In this document: one piece after another, positions 1-8,916 of the stretch | How the letters are laid out: each line of letters starts with the position of its first letter | Numbering within the stretch: the stretch's first letter is position 1 | Assembly (NCBI GenBank): GCA_945889625.1 | Contig: CAMDCE010000001.1 | Span: 231,920-295,919, forward strand | Source of the DNA: Asaia bogorensis | Lineage (GTDB): Bacteria; Pseudomonadota; Alphaproteobacteria; Reyranellales; Reyranellaceae | Reading direction: 5' to 3' | Length of the DNA: 64,000 nt | Made by a program: the position numbers and the translations under genes | Notes under the pieces: generated by a model | The model's input: only the letters and a program-made list of their open reading frames with translations | Databases searched by the model: none | What the model was told of the DNA's origin: nothing

Positions 1-949
1 TGGTGTTCTTTGCGACTTCACGCCATTGCGCGATCTCGCGGGCCACCAGGGCGCGGAACTCGTCCGGCCCGCTGCCCACCGGCTCGACGCCGTCCTTGTC
101 GAAGCGCGCCTGGACTTCCAGCGAGGCGACGATCTTGCGGGCTGCCTGGGCGAGCTTGTCGACGATCGGCTGCGGCGTGCTCCCCGGCGCCATGATGCCC
201 ATCCAGAGGTAGCCCTCGAAGCCCGGGATCGTCTCGGCGACCGCCGGCACGTCGGGAAGTTGCCGCAGACGCTTCAGGCTGGTGATGGCCAGCGCGTTCA
301 GCTTGCGGTCGGCGATGAGCTGGGCCGAGGTCGTGTAGTTGTCGAGCTTGAGCTGGACCTGGCCCGCCACCAGGTCGGCCAGAGCGGGCGCGGCGCCACG
401 ATAGGGCACGTTGGTCACCTGCATGCCGGTCTTGAGCATGATCAGTTCCATCGTAAGGTGCGGCAGCGTGCCGGTGCCGGCCGACGAGACGTTGAGCTTG
501 CCGGGGTTCTTCTTTGCCGCCTCGATGAAGCCCTGGAAGGTGGTGAAGGGCTGCGACGGATGGCTGACCAGAAGCATCGGCACCCGGCCCACGAGCGAGA
601 CCGGCCGCAGGTCCTTCTCGGCGTCGAAGGGCATCGAGGTGCGGAAGGCCGGATGGATCGTATGGCTGGGCGTGGTGAGCAGCAGCGTGTAGCCGTCGGG
701 TGCGGCCTTGGCCACGATCTCCGAGCCGATCACGCCGCCGGCGCCGGCCTTGTTGTCGACGATGACCTGCTGGCCGAGCTCTGCCGCGAGCCGCTCGGCC
801 ATCAGCCGCGCCACCACGTCGGTGACGCCTCCCGCCGGGAAGGGCACGACGAGGCGGATCGGCCGGTCGGGATAGTCGGCCCTTGCGTCACGTGTGGCCG
901 GCGCGGCGAGCGCCAGCAGGACAGTGAGGAGGGCGGCGAAGCGTTTCAT
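1..949 (-). CDS. Bug/TctC-family tripartite tricarboxylate transporter substrate-binding protein (partial, runs off window start)
   Basis: Reverse-strand translation MKRFAALLTVLLALAAPATRDARADYPDRPIRLVVPFPAGGVTDVVARLMAERLAAELGQQVIVDNKAGAGGVIGSEIVAKAAPDGYTLLL: signal peptide plus Bug-family motifs. ATG overlaps upstream stop (ATGA). Confidence 0.93.
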   Translation of the reverse strand, partial: MKRFAALLTVLLALAAPATRDARADYPDRPIRLVVPFPAGGVTDVVARLMAERLAAELGQQVIVDNKAGAGGVIGSEIVAKAAPDGYTLLLTTPSHTIHPAFRTSMPFDAEKDLRPVSLVGRVPMLLVSHPSQPFTTFQGFIEAAKKNPGKLNVSSAGTGTLPHLTMELIMLKTGMQVTNVPYRGAAPALADLVAGQVQLKLDNYTTSAQLIADRKLNALAITSLKRLRQLPDVPAVAETIPGFEGYLWMGIMAPGSTPQPIVDKLAQAARKIVASLEVQARFDKDGVEPVGSGPDEFRALVAREIAQWREVAKNT

Positions 950-1893
950 GTAAGCCTCATCTGTCGGGCTAGCAGCACCAATGTCTCGTAAACGACGTGG
1001 GCGCAGAGATGGGCCGCCATGCCGTTGATGTCCTGCGGCGGGCTCACCGTGTTGACGTCGACCGCCACGATATTGAGGTCGCCGAGGCAGCGCAGCAGGT
1101 CGATGCCCTCGCGCGCCGACAGGCCGCCCCACGACGGCGTGCAGACGCCGGGCGCGCAGGAAGGATCGAACACGTCCATGTCGAAGCAGAGATAGACCGG
1201 CCGCTTGCCGACCTTGTCGCGGAACTCGGCCATGCGCTGCGCGAAGCCGCCGCGGATCAGCTCGTCGAGCGACACGACCTTATAGCCAAGACTGAGGGCG
1301 CGCGGCACGACGCCCTGGGCGTAGGTCGTGCTGCGGATGCCGACGTGCCAGGAGAACTCGGGATCGACCAGCCCCTCCTCGGCGACGTGGGTGAACTGGG
1401 TGGCGGAGTTGTACTTCTCGTCCTCGCCGTAGGGATAGGAATCGGTGTGGGAATCGATGTGGAGCGCGGCCATCCTGGGGTACTTCTTGCCAACGGCGCG
1501 GGCGACGGGGACGGTGACCGAGCCGTCGCCGCCGATCGTCACGGGCACGGCGCCTGCCTGCACGATGCGGTCGACCGCCTGCTCGGTGCGCTCGAAGGCA
1601 TCGACGATCTTGCTGGGCGTGAGCCTGACGTTGCCGCAATCGACCAGGCCCAGCGCCGCCACGGGATCGAAGTCGGCGTTGGTCGGGTTGAAGCGACGCA
1701 TCAGGGCCGATTGCTGGCGCACCGAATCGGGCCCGCCGCGCGCGCCGATCCGCATGTTGGTGCCGCAGTCGAAGGGGATGCCCAGGATCGCCGCCTTGTT
1801 GGCAGGCCCCGGCCGGCCGTAGGGCGCACCCATGAAGGTCATCGGCGAGGTGAAGAGGTCGGTGTCCGAGAATTTGTCCGTTGGGCGGTCCAT
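946..1893 (-). CDS. Ureohydrolase (agmatinase/arginase family)
   Basis: MDRPTDKFSDTDLFTSPMTFMGAPYGRPGPANKAAILGIPFDCGTNMRIGARGGPDSVRQQS...GGDGSVTVPVARA...HIDSHTDSY...CFDMDVFDPSCAPGVCTPSWGGLSARE: metal-ligand motifs of ureohydrolases. ORF track start (2448) is overextended. Confidence 0.92.
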   Translation of the reverse strand: MDRPTDKFSDTDLFTSPMTFMGAPYGRPGPANKAAILGIPFDCGTNMRIGARGGPDSVRQQSALMRRFNPTNADFDPVAALGLVDCGNVRLTPSKIVDAFERTEQAVDRIVQAGAVPVTIGGDGSVTVPVARAVGKKYPRMAALHIDSHTDSYPYGEDEKYNSATQFTHVAEEGLVDPEFSWHVGIRSTTYAQGVVPRALSLGYKVVSLDELIRGGFAQRMAEFRDKVGKRPVYLCFDMDVFDPSCAPGVCTPSWGGLSAREGIDLLRCLGDLNIVAVDVNTVSPPQDINGMAAHLCAHVVYETLVLLARQMRLT

Positions 1894-1962
1894 GGTCGTT
1901 ACCAGAACACCTCGCGCACGAACGTTCAAGACGGTGGCGCCCGGTTGGCCGTAGCGTCCGGC

Positions 1963-2526
1963 ATGGCCATTCTTTCGTTGATCCTGGCATCGGTCGTCGT
2001 CATGGGCAGTCCCGGGCCGTCGACGATCAGCATGACGGCGGTCGCCGCGGCCTACGGGCTTCGGCGCTCGATCGGCTACCTGTCGGGCCTCGTCGTCGGC
2101 ACTACGGCCGTGTTGCTCGCGGTGGCGACCGGCGTCGCGTCGATCCTGCTCTCTCTGCCGGAGCTCGCGCCCGTGCTGCTGGCCGCGTCCGCGGCCTACA
2201 TCCTTTATCTCGCCTACCGGATCGCGACCGCGCCGCCTTTGTCGCAGAACCGCGGCGCGGTGGCGCCGTCCTTCGCCGGTGCCTTCCTGCTGGCCATCGC
2301 CAATCCCAAGGCCTATCTGGCGATTGCTGCGGTGTTTGCCGGTTCGACGCTCGGTGCCGCCCTGAAGATCGCGGTCCTGGCCGCCATGATCGTGCTCATC
2401 CACGTCGGTTGGATGCTGGCTGGCGCTTGGCTCTCCCGGCTGTTCCACGATCCGCTGCGCTCGCGAATCGCCAATGCCGCCTTTGCCGTTACTTTGGTGA
2501 TCACGACCGCCGTCCTCATTCTTTAA
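1963..2526 (+). CDS. LysE family translocator
   Basis: MAILSLILASVVVMGSPGPSTISMTAVAAAYGLRRSIGYLSGLVVGT: LysE/RhtB N-terminal pattern (GPxxxxxx, hydrophobic helices). Confidence 0.88.
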   Translation: MAILSLILASVVVMGSPGPSTISMTAVAAAYGLRRSIGYLSGLVVGTTAVLLAVATGVASILLSLPELAPVLLAASAAYILYLAYRIATAPPLSQNRGAVAPSFAGAFLLAIANPKAYLAIAAVFAGSTLGAALKIAVLAAMIVLIHVGWMLAGAWLSRLFHDPLRSRIANAAFAVTLVITTAVLIL

Positions 2527-3655
2527 GGAAGTCGATCAGCAGCCGGTTCACTTCGTCCGGCTGCTCCTGCTGCACCCAATGGCCGGCGCCCTCGATGAGG
2601 TGGATCTCCTTCATCCGCGTACAGACGCTTTTATGCATCTTCGCGATGGCGCCCGGCGTCTGATAGATACCCCAGTCGCTGCGTCCCGAAATGAAGGTCG
2701 ACGGCACGTCGATAGTGCGGCCGGTGAAGACCTCGAGCTCGCCGCTGACCCGGCCGCCGGTGCGCACGCGATACCAGTTGAGGCCGCCCTGGAAACCTGT
2801 GCGGGCGTATTCGTCGCTGTAGACCTTGAGCTCCGATTCGGGCAGCCACTTGTTGGCCGCGATCTCGCCAGCCGACGGCATTTCCCTGGCCACGGTCTCG
2901 GCCATGCCCTCGCCGAGATCCATGATGTAGTAGGTCGGCAGCTTGGCGAGGTCGTCGGCTGTCCAACCGTTCAGCTCAAACGGCTTGTTGGCTTTCCAGT
3001 CGGCGCTCTTGTGATGGCAATAGGCGCGCAGGAAGTCGTGCACGCCCTGGCGCGCATGCCACATGTTCTCGTTGGCCGGCCGGGTCGAGTAGTACCACTG
3101 GTAATGCTTGCGCGGCCGCGCCAGCGCGGCGAGTGCGGCATGGATGTCCGGCGCTCTCGCGGCAGGCTTGTCGCCGAACGGCACGGAGGGCGGCCCGGCA
3201 AAGGGCGCGCTCATCAGCACCATGCGCTTGAAGATGTCGGGCCGCACCAAAGCGGCATAGGCCGCAACCGATGCGCCGAAATCGTGGCCGACCACCGCTT
3301 CCGCCGAACGGTGGCCAAAGGCAAACAGCACGCCGATGGCATCGCGCAGCAAATTCATGAACCGGAAGCCCGCGAGATCGCCGTCATAGTCGGCGTCCCA
3401 GCCGGTGGTGCGGCCGTAGCCGCGCTGGTCGGGCGCGATCGCGTGATAGCCCGCCGCCGCCAGCGCCGGCATGACCTTGCGCCAGCTGTAGGCCAGCTCG
3501 GGAAAGCCGTGCAGCAGCAGGACAGCCGGGCGGCCTGGCGTCTCGAAGCCTGCTTCGAGGACGTGCATGTCGAGGCCGTTGATGCCGGGCAGGATGCGGG
3601 TACGCACGCCGGAGGGAAGAACGGAGCTGGGCAGGGGAGTCATACCCTGCTTCAT
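2516..3655 (-). CDS. Alpha/beta hydrolase, epoxide-hydrolase-like
   Basis: VLLLHGFPELAYSWRKVMPALAAAGYHAIAPDQRGYGRTTGWD...VVGHDFGASVAAYAA...GAGHWVQQEQPDEVNRLLIDFLKE: HGFP, nucleophile elbow GHDFG, catalytic His region. Start may be 3643. Confidence 0.88.
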   Translation of the reverse strand: MKQGMTPLPSSVLPSGVRTRILPGINGLDMHVLEAGFETPGRPAVLLLHGFPELAYSWRKVMPALAAAGYHAIAPDQRGYGRTTGWDADYDGDLAGFRFMNLLRDAIGVLFAFGHRSAEAVVGHDFGASVAAYAALVRPDIFKRMVLMSAPFAGPPSVPFGDKPAARAPDIHAALAALARPRKHYQWYYSTRPANENMWHARQGVHDFLRAYCHHKSADWKANKPFELNGWTADDLAKLPTYYIMDLGEGMAETVAREMPSAGEIAANKWLPESELKVYSDEYARTGFQGGLNWYRVRTGGRVSGELEVFTGRTIDVPSTFISGRSDWGIYQTPGAIAKMHKSVCTRMKEIHLIEGAGHWVQQEQPDEVNRLLIDFLKE

Positions 3656-3660
3656 TCCAC

Positions 3661-3695
3661 GAAAAAGCCGGCCGGGCAAAGTCACCCGACCGGCT
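3661..3695 (-). terminator. Rho-independent terminator downstream of the 3714-4106 gene
   Basis: Reading minus: AGCCGGTCGGG-TGACTTTG-CCCGGCCGGCTTTTTC; 11-bp stem (one G:T) followed by T5. Confidence 0.8.
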
Positions 3696-3713
3696 CATCG
3701 TTCAAGGTCGCGG

Positions 3714-4106
3714 CTAGGGCGCGTAGCGGATCACGTAACTGTCGACGACAGGCGGTGGCAGGTAGACGCTGTAGGCGCGCACGCCGTCCCGATCGATCTC
3801 GCTCGCCATGCACTGTTGGAAGCCCAGCGTGCGGGCGTCCAGGCCGTACGACAGGCAGGTCGCCCGCGCGTTGCCCATCGCCCGCGCCTGCGCGGCGGCA
3901 ACGCCCGGCGCGCCACGGTCGTAGGAGAGCGCCACCCGGTCGACGCAGACATTGAACGACGACGAGTAGGGCCGCATGCCGTAGTCGAGGCAGGCGTGCT
4001 CCGCATTCGCCAGCGCATCGCCCGACTGGGCGTTCGCAGTGGTGGGCACGCCTGCGATCGCGAGACCGCCCAGAGCAAGGACAAGCATGTTCTGTCGAAC
4101 AGTCAT
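3714..4106 (-). CDS. Small secreted four-cysteine protein (paralog of 5146-5535)
   Basis: MTVRQNMLVLALGGLAIAGVPTTANAQSGDALANAEHACLDYGMRPYSSSFNVCV...TCLSYGLDARTLGFQQC; Sec signal peptide with ANA|Q site. Confidence 0.75.
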   Translation of the reverse strand: MTVRQNMLVLALGGLAIAGVPTTANAQSGDALANAEHACLDYGMRPYSSSFNVCVDRVALSYDRGAPGVAAAQARAMGNARATCLSYGLDARTLGFQQCMASEIDRDGVRAYSVYLPPPVVDSYVIRYAP

Positions 4107-4211
4107 GGCTTCCTCCTTTCGATGGAACATTCCTCTCTGGAAAAACGTCCTGTCGGAAAGCCGGGTTGCCGGCCGGAATGCGGCGATATCGCGACAGTCC
4201 AGGTTCCGTAC

Positions 4212-4231
4212 ATTCAACTGGAGGATTGAAT
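4212..4231. promoter_or_regulatory. Inverted repeat, candidate ArsR operator 1
   Basis: ATTCAA-ctggagga-TTGAAT, perfect 6-bp arms, 30 bp upstream of the ArsR ATG. Confidence 0.5.
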
Positions 4232-4252
4232 GGGTATCAGGCCCGGTCTATA

Positions 4253-4270
4253 TTCAACCGTATGGTTGAA
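4253..4270. promoter_or_regulatory. Inverted repeat overlapping ArsR start codon, candidate operator 2
   Basis: TTCAACC-gtat-GGTTGAA, perfect 7-bp arms; ATG start lies at 4262-4264 inside it. Confidence 0.6.
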
Positions 4271-4612
4271 CAACAAGCCGCTGCCCTAGATCGCGTCTTC
4301 GGTGCTTTGTCCGATCCGACCCGCCGCGCCATGCTGCGCCGGCTGGCGGGCGCCGAGCGGACGGTGGGCGAACTCGCTGAGCCCTTCGACATGTCTTTTG
4401 CCGCCGCCGCCAAGCACGTGAAGGTGCTGGAGGAGGCGGGCCTGCTCAGCCGCACGATCGAGGGCCGCTCGCACCGCTGCCGCATCGAGGCCGGGCCGCT
4501 CGCCCAGGCCGATCGGTGGCTCGTCTTCTATCAACGCTTCTGGTCGGCCCGCCTGGACGATCTTGAAACGGCGCTGTCGCGTCACTCTGCCAAGAAAAGG
4601 AGCCGCAAATGA
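4262..4612 (+). CDS. ArsR-family winged-helix regulator
   Basis: MVEQQAAALDRVFGALSDPTRRAMLRRLAGAERTVGELAEPFDMSFAAAAKHVKVLEEAGLLSRTIEGRSHRCRIEAGPL: ArsR HTH of the type paired with SRPBCC proteins. Confidence 0.93.
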   Translation: MVEQQAAALDRVFGALSDPTRRAMLRRLAGAERTVGELAEPFDMSFAAAAKHVKVLEEAGLLSRTIEGRSHRCRIEAGPLAQADRWLVFYQRFWSARLDDLETALSRHSAKKRSRK

Positions 4613-5136
4613 ACAACTACGGCACCGTCGTTTCCCCGACCGAAATGCGCTTCGAGCGTCTGCTGCCTGGCCCGATCGAGACCGTATGGGCCTATCTGAC
4701 CGACTCCAAGAAGCGCGGCGAGTGGTTGGCCACCGGAACGATGGAATTGCGGGTCGGCGGCAAGGTCGAGCTGCGCTTCAAGCATGCCGACCTGTCGCCC
4801 AACAAGGCGCCGCCGCCGGAACGCTACGCCAAGATGGATGCCGAAGGGCACCAGTCCGAGGAGAAGGTCACCGCGATCGATCCGCCGCGGCATCTCGCCT
4901 TCACCTGGGGCGCCGGGTCGGAGGTGGTGTTCGATCTCGCGCCCCAAGGAGACAAGGTGCTGCTGACGCTCACCCATCGCCGACTGGCCAATCGCGCCGA
5001 TATGGTCGGCACATCGGGTGGCTGGCATAGCCACCTCGCGATCCTGGTCGACAAGGCCAATGGCCGCGTGCCGCCGGCGTTCTGGGATGTGTTCCGCACG
5101 ATCGACGGGGAATACGACAAGCGTATTCCCCGCTGA
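4609..5136 (+). CDS. SRPBCC / AHSA1-like domain protein
   Basis: MNNYGTVVSPTEMRFERLLPGPIETVWAYLTDSKKRGEWLATGTMELRVGGKVELRFKH...; ATGA overlap with ArsR stop. Confidence 0.9.
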   Translation: MNNYGTVVSPTEMRFERLLPGPIETVWAYLTDSKKRGEWLATGTMELRVGGKVELRFKHADLSPNKAPPPERYAKMDAEGHQSEEKVTAIDPPRHLAFTWGAGSEVVFDLAPQGDKVLLTLTHRRLANRADMVGTSGGWHSHLAILVDKANGRVPPAFWDVFRTIDGEYDKRIPR

Positions 5137-5145
5137 TTTGGCCTC

Positions 5146-5535
5146 TTAGCGGACTTCCGCCAGGTTCTTGGCGCTCTTGTCGTCGCCCAGGATCAGGAGC
5201 TGGGGCTGCGTGCGAGCATCGACTTCGACCTCGATGCAAGTGCGGTAGCCCAAGCTGCCCGGCGTCAGACCCGACGCCATGCAAGCCTTGCGCGCATCGC
5301 CGGCCCCGTGCGCGAGTTTGGTCGCGAAGTTCGTCTCGCCCCAGTCATAGGCCCGCGTGACGTGGGAGAGGCAAAGTTCCCACTCCGGCGAATTGGGGCG
5401 GATCTCCTGGTCATGGCAGGCAGTTTCGGCGCGGCTTTGCGACGACGTCGGCGGCACCGGCGGGGCGGCGAATGCCATCGCGCCGCTCGCCAGGCTGCCA
5501 GCCAAAACTGCCACGTAAAACTGAGCCCGGGTCAT
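5146..5535 (-). CDS. Small secreted four-cysteine protein (paralog of 3714-4106)
   Basis: MTRAQFYVAVLAGSLASGAMAFAAPPVPPTSSQSRAETACHDQEIRPNSPEWELCLSHVTRAYDWGETNFATKLAHGAGDARKACMASGLTPGSLGYRTC; same Cys spacing as 3714-4106. Confidence 0.75.
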   Translation of the reverse strand: MTRAQFYVAVLAGSLASGAMAFAAPPVPPTSSQSRAETACHDQEIRPNSPEWELCLSHVTRAYDWGETNFATKLAHGAGDARKACMASGLTPGSLGYRTCIEVEVDARTQPQLLILGDDKSAKNLAEVR

Positions 5536-5688
5536 GGTTTCCTCCATTGGTGAAACCTGTGTCCCAGAGGAAACGCCCGTCGCGGCCCGGTGGTTGCCCG
5601 TCCGGGCAAGTGAAACGCTTTTCGCGGGGCTCCGGTCGTGGTTCCCTCGGCCGGCCACAAAATTGCCACAGGGTGTTGGGGGATAGGC

Positions 5689-6791
5689 TTGGAAAACCTC
5701 GGGAAATGGCTGCACGCCCGGTTTCCCCTGCGCGGCGCCCAGCTTGCCCTCAGCCTCCGGGTGTGACCCTGGCCGCCGTCCTGGCGTTGGCTGCAGCCCA
5801 GCTTGCCGGCCTGCCGCTGCCGCTGTGGTCGGTCCTGACGGCTGTGATCGTTACCCAAATGAGCGTCGGCCGCTCGCTCAAGACCGCGCGCGATTATCTG
5901 GTCGGCACTCTGGGTGGCGCCCTCTATGGCGGCGCGGTCGCCGTCCTCATCCCGCACCAGAGCGAGCTGGCGCTGATCGGCGTGCTGGTTCTGGCCATAG
6001 CGCCGCTTGCCCTGATCGCAGCCATCCGGCCAAATCTCAATGTCGTGCCGATCACCGCGATCATCGTGTTGCTGGTGCCGACCTTCACCCATTCGAGCCC
6101 GCTCGATTCGGCGATCAACCGCGTGCTCGAAGTGGCGCTGGGTGCCGTTGTCGGGCTTCTGGTGTCCTTCTTCGTGTTGCCTGCCGGCGCCCACAGCCAG
6201 GCGCGCGAAATCGTCGCCCGCATGCTCGACCAGATGGCCGAGGGCTTCGGGGTGCTGGTGACCGGTATCTGCGCCGGCCTGGAAGTGGATGTCCTGTACC
6301 GGGTGCAGGATAGAATCGGCGAGACGCTGATCGAGCTCAACACGATTGGCACCGAGGCCGAGCGCGAACGATCGGCGCGGCTGTCTTCAGAGGCCGATAC
6401 TGGACCGCTCAGGCGCACCGTCCTGCGCATACGTCACGACCTCGTCATGCTGGGCCGCGCGGTGGGTACGCCGATGCCGGTATCGATGCGGGCCCGTCTG
6501 AAGCCGCTGCATGATGCGATCGCGTTGACGGCGTCGCAGTACATGAAGGCGAGCGGCGCCGCCTTGCTTGCCCGAAGCGGCCCGCCGTCGATGGCGTCGT
6601 TCGAGCGCGCACTCGCGGCCTACGAGGCCGAGGTCGACGCGATGCGCAAGGAGGGAATCACGAGCACCCTGCCTGGCGATGCAGCCGAGCGCTTCTTTGC
6701 CGTGGGGTTTTCATTCGAGCAGATGCACCAGAATTTCCGCGACCTCGAGCGCGTCGTCGCCGAATGGAGCACCACAGCTAAGGCGGCCTAG
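5689..6791 (+). pseudogene. FUSC-family membrane transporter with apparent frameshift near 5761-5766
   Basis: Main frame VTLAAVLALAAAQLAGLPLPLWSVLTAVIVTQMSVGRSLKTARDYLVGTLGGALYGG is FUSC-like; upstream part (L)ENLGKWLHARFPLRGAQLALSLRV lies in the other frame, ending TGA at 5764-5766. Without the shift, an ORF from ATG 5706 would have an atypical Pro/Arg-rich N-terminus. Confidence 0.65.
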
Positions 6792-7954
6792 TAGCTCTTG
6801 GGCAGGCCCAACACGCGCTCGGCGACGTAGCACAGGATCAGCTGCTCGCTCACCGGTGCAATGCGCGCGATCATGACTTCGCGCAGGAAGCGCTCGACGT
6901 GGAACTCCTTGGCGTAACCGTAGCCGCCATGGGTCAGGATCGCCCGCTCGCAGGCCTCGTAGGCCCAGCGCGCGCCGAGATACTTGGCCGAGTTGGCCTC
7001 CGCGCCGCACTCCTTGCCGTTGTCGTACAGCCAGGCCGCCTTGAAGGTGAGCAGGTTGGCCGCCTCGAGCTGCATCCAGCTTTCGGCCAGCGGATGCTGG
7101 ATCGCCTGGTTCTTGCCGATGGGGCGGCCGAACACAATGCGCTCCTTGGCATATTGCGTGGCCTTGGCCAGCGCGCACTTGCCGATGCCGATCGCTTCGG
7201 CGGCGATCAGCACCCGTTCGGGGTTGAGCCCGTGCAGCAGATAGTGGAAACCCTTGCCTTCCTCGCCGATCCTGTCCTCGAGCGGCACCTTCAGCCCGTC
7301 GATGAACACCTGGTTGGTGTCGACCGCCTTGCGCCCCATTTTCTCGATCTCGCGCACCTCGATCTTGGAGCGGTCGAAGTCGGTGTAGAACAGCGACAGC
7401 CCATCGGTGGCGCGCCGGCATTTATCCCGGGGCGTCGTGCGGGCGATCAGCAGCATCTTGTCGGCGACCTGGGCCGTTGAGGTGAAGGTCTTCTTGCCGT
7501 GCACGACGTAGCCGTTGCCGTCGCGCTCGGCCTTGGTGTCGAGGTTGGTGGTGTTGAGGCCGGCATCCGGCTCGGTGACGGCGAAGCAGCCCTTGACCTT
7601 GCCCTTGATGATGTCGGGCAGAATGCGCTGCTTCTGCTCGTCGGTGCCGAACACCACGATGGGGTTGGGACCGAAGACGTTGAGATGGATTGCCGAGGCG
7701 CCCTGCAGGGCAGCACCCGACTCGGCCACGGCCTGCATCATGATCGCGGCTTCGGCGATGCCGAGGCCTGAGCCGCCATATTCCTCGGGCATGGCGATGC
7801 CGAGCCATCCGGCGTCGGCCATGGTTCGGTAGAAATCCTCGGGGAAGCCGCCTTCCTTGTCCTTCTTCAGCCAGTATTTGTCGTCGAACTGGGCGCAGAG
7901 CTTGGCGACGCTGTCCTTGATGGCGAGTTGGTGTTCGGAGAAGGCGAAATCCAT
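6788..7954 (-). CDS. Acyl-CoA dehydrogenase
   Basis: MDFAFSEHQLAIKDSVAKLCAQFDDKYW...GWLGIAMPEEYGGSGLG...CFAVTEPDAGLNTTNLDTKAERDGNGYVVHGKKTFTS: ACAD signature. Confidence 0.95.
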   Translation of the reverse strand: MDFAFSEHQLAIKDSVAKLCAQFDDKYWLKKDKEGGFPEDFYRTMADAGWLGIAMPEEYGGSGLGIAEAAIMMQAVAESGAALQGASAIHLNVFGPNPIVVFGTDEQKQRILPDIIKGKVKGCFAVTEPDAGLNTTNLDTKAERDGNGYVVHGKKTFTSTAQVADKMLLIARTTPRDKCRRATDGLSLFYTDFDRSKIEVREIEKMGRKAVDTNQVFIDGLKVPLEDRIGEEGKGFHYLLHGLNPERVLIAAEAIGIGKCALAKATQYAKERIVFGRPIGKNQAIQHPLAESWMQLEAANLLTFKAAWLYDNGKECGAEANSAKYLGARWAYEACERAILTHGGYGYAKEFHVERFLREVMIARIAPVSEQLILCYVAERVLGLPKSY

Positions 7955-7999
7955 TTCAGCGTCCTTGTCGGTGGCTCAGCGCCAGGGTCAGCGCCAGGA

Positions 8000-8794
8000 T
8001 CAGCGGTTGGCCGCCAGAAAGCTCATCATGATGCGGTTGAACTGGTCGGGCCGCTCGACGTTGGGCAGGTGGCGCGCCTTGGCGATTTCCTCGTAGCGGG
8101 CGCCGGGGATCTTGGAGGCGATCAGCTTGTTGCGCTCGGGCGGCGTACCTTCGTCGCCGTCGCCGCAGATCACCATCGTCGGGACCTTGATGGTCTGGAG
8201 GCGATCGAGATAGTCGAAATTCTGGATCGCCGACATGCAGCCGGCGGAGCCGTCCGGGGTGGTGCCGCTGATCGTGTCACGAATCTCGCGCCAGCGTACG
8301 GGGTTCACCTGCTTGAACTCGTCGGTGAACCAGCGCTGCATGGTGGCATCGGCAAGTGCCGCAAGTCCCTTGCTGCGCACTGTGGCCTTGCGCTCCTCCC
8401 ATGTCCCGGCCGAGCCCGGCGGCGTCGAGGGCTGGGTGTCGCAGAGCGTGAGCGAGGCGAGGTAGCCGGGATTGGCCAGTGCGAAGCCCTGGCCGATCAT
8501 GCCGCCGATGCTGAGGCCGATGTAATGGATCTTCTTTATGCCCAGCACGTCGAGCGCACCTTTCACGTCCGCGGCGAGCTGGTCCATCGTGTAGTCGCCG
8601 GCAACCGGCGACGAGCCGCCATGGCCGCGCATGTCGAGCCGCAGCACGCGATAGCCCGCGGCCAGCAGCGGCACGAGCTGCTCGGTCCACATGCCGCCGT
8701 CGGAATTCAGCGAATGGGTGAAGCAGACGACAGACGCATTCTGCGGGCCGGCGAGGTCGAAATAGATCTTCTGTTTGTTCAGGGAGAGAAGCAT
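8000..8794 (-). CDS. Alpha/beta hydrolase, 3-oxoadipate enol-lactonase-like
   Basis: MLLSLNKQKIYFDLAGPQNASVVCFTHSLNSDGGMWTEQLVPLLAAGYRVLRLDMRGHGGSSPVAGDYTMDQLAADVKGALDVLGIKKIHYIGLSIGGMIGQ: GLSIGG nucleophile elbow typical of PcaD-like proteins. Confidence 0.85.
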   Translation of the reverse strand: MLLSLNKQKIYFDLAGPQNASVVCFTHSLNSDGGMWTEQLVPLLAAGYRVLRLDMRGHGGSSPVAGDYTMDQLAADVKGALDVLGIKKIHYIGLSIGGMIGQGFALANPGYLASLTLCDTQPSTPPGSAGTWEERKATVRSKGLAALADATMQRWFTDEFKQVNPVRWREIRDTISGTTPDGSAGCMSAIQNFDYLDRLQTIKVPTMVICGDGDEGTPPERNKLIASKIPGARYEEIAKARHLPNVERPDQFNRIMMSFLAANR

Positions 8795-8810
8795 TGAGTC
8801 CTCCAATTTC

Positions 8811-8901
8811 TGTCGTCTCGCGCGGAGTAATCTCCGCGCTTCAGCGTAGCGAAGGACCTCCCGGACCGACCAGCAGATCCTTCGCTGCGCTCAGGATGAC
8901 A
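8811..8901. repeat. Intergenic palindromic repeat, copy A (pairs with 33055-33174)
   Basis: Minus strand begins TGTCATCCTGAGCGCAGCGAAGGATCT and contains GCGCGGAG-ATTA-CTCCGCGC hairpin (8820-8839). Confidence 0.7.
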
Positions 8902-8916
8902 GGTGATTCACACCTG

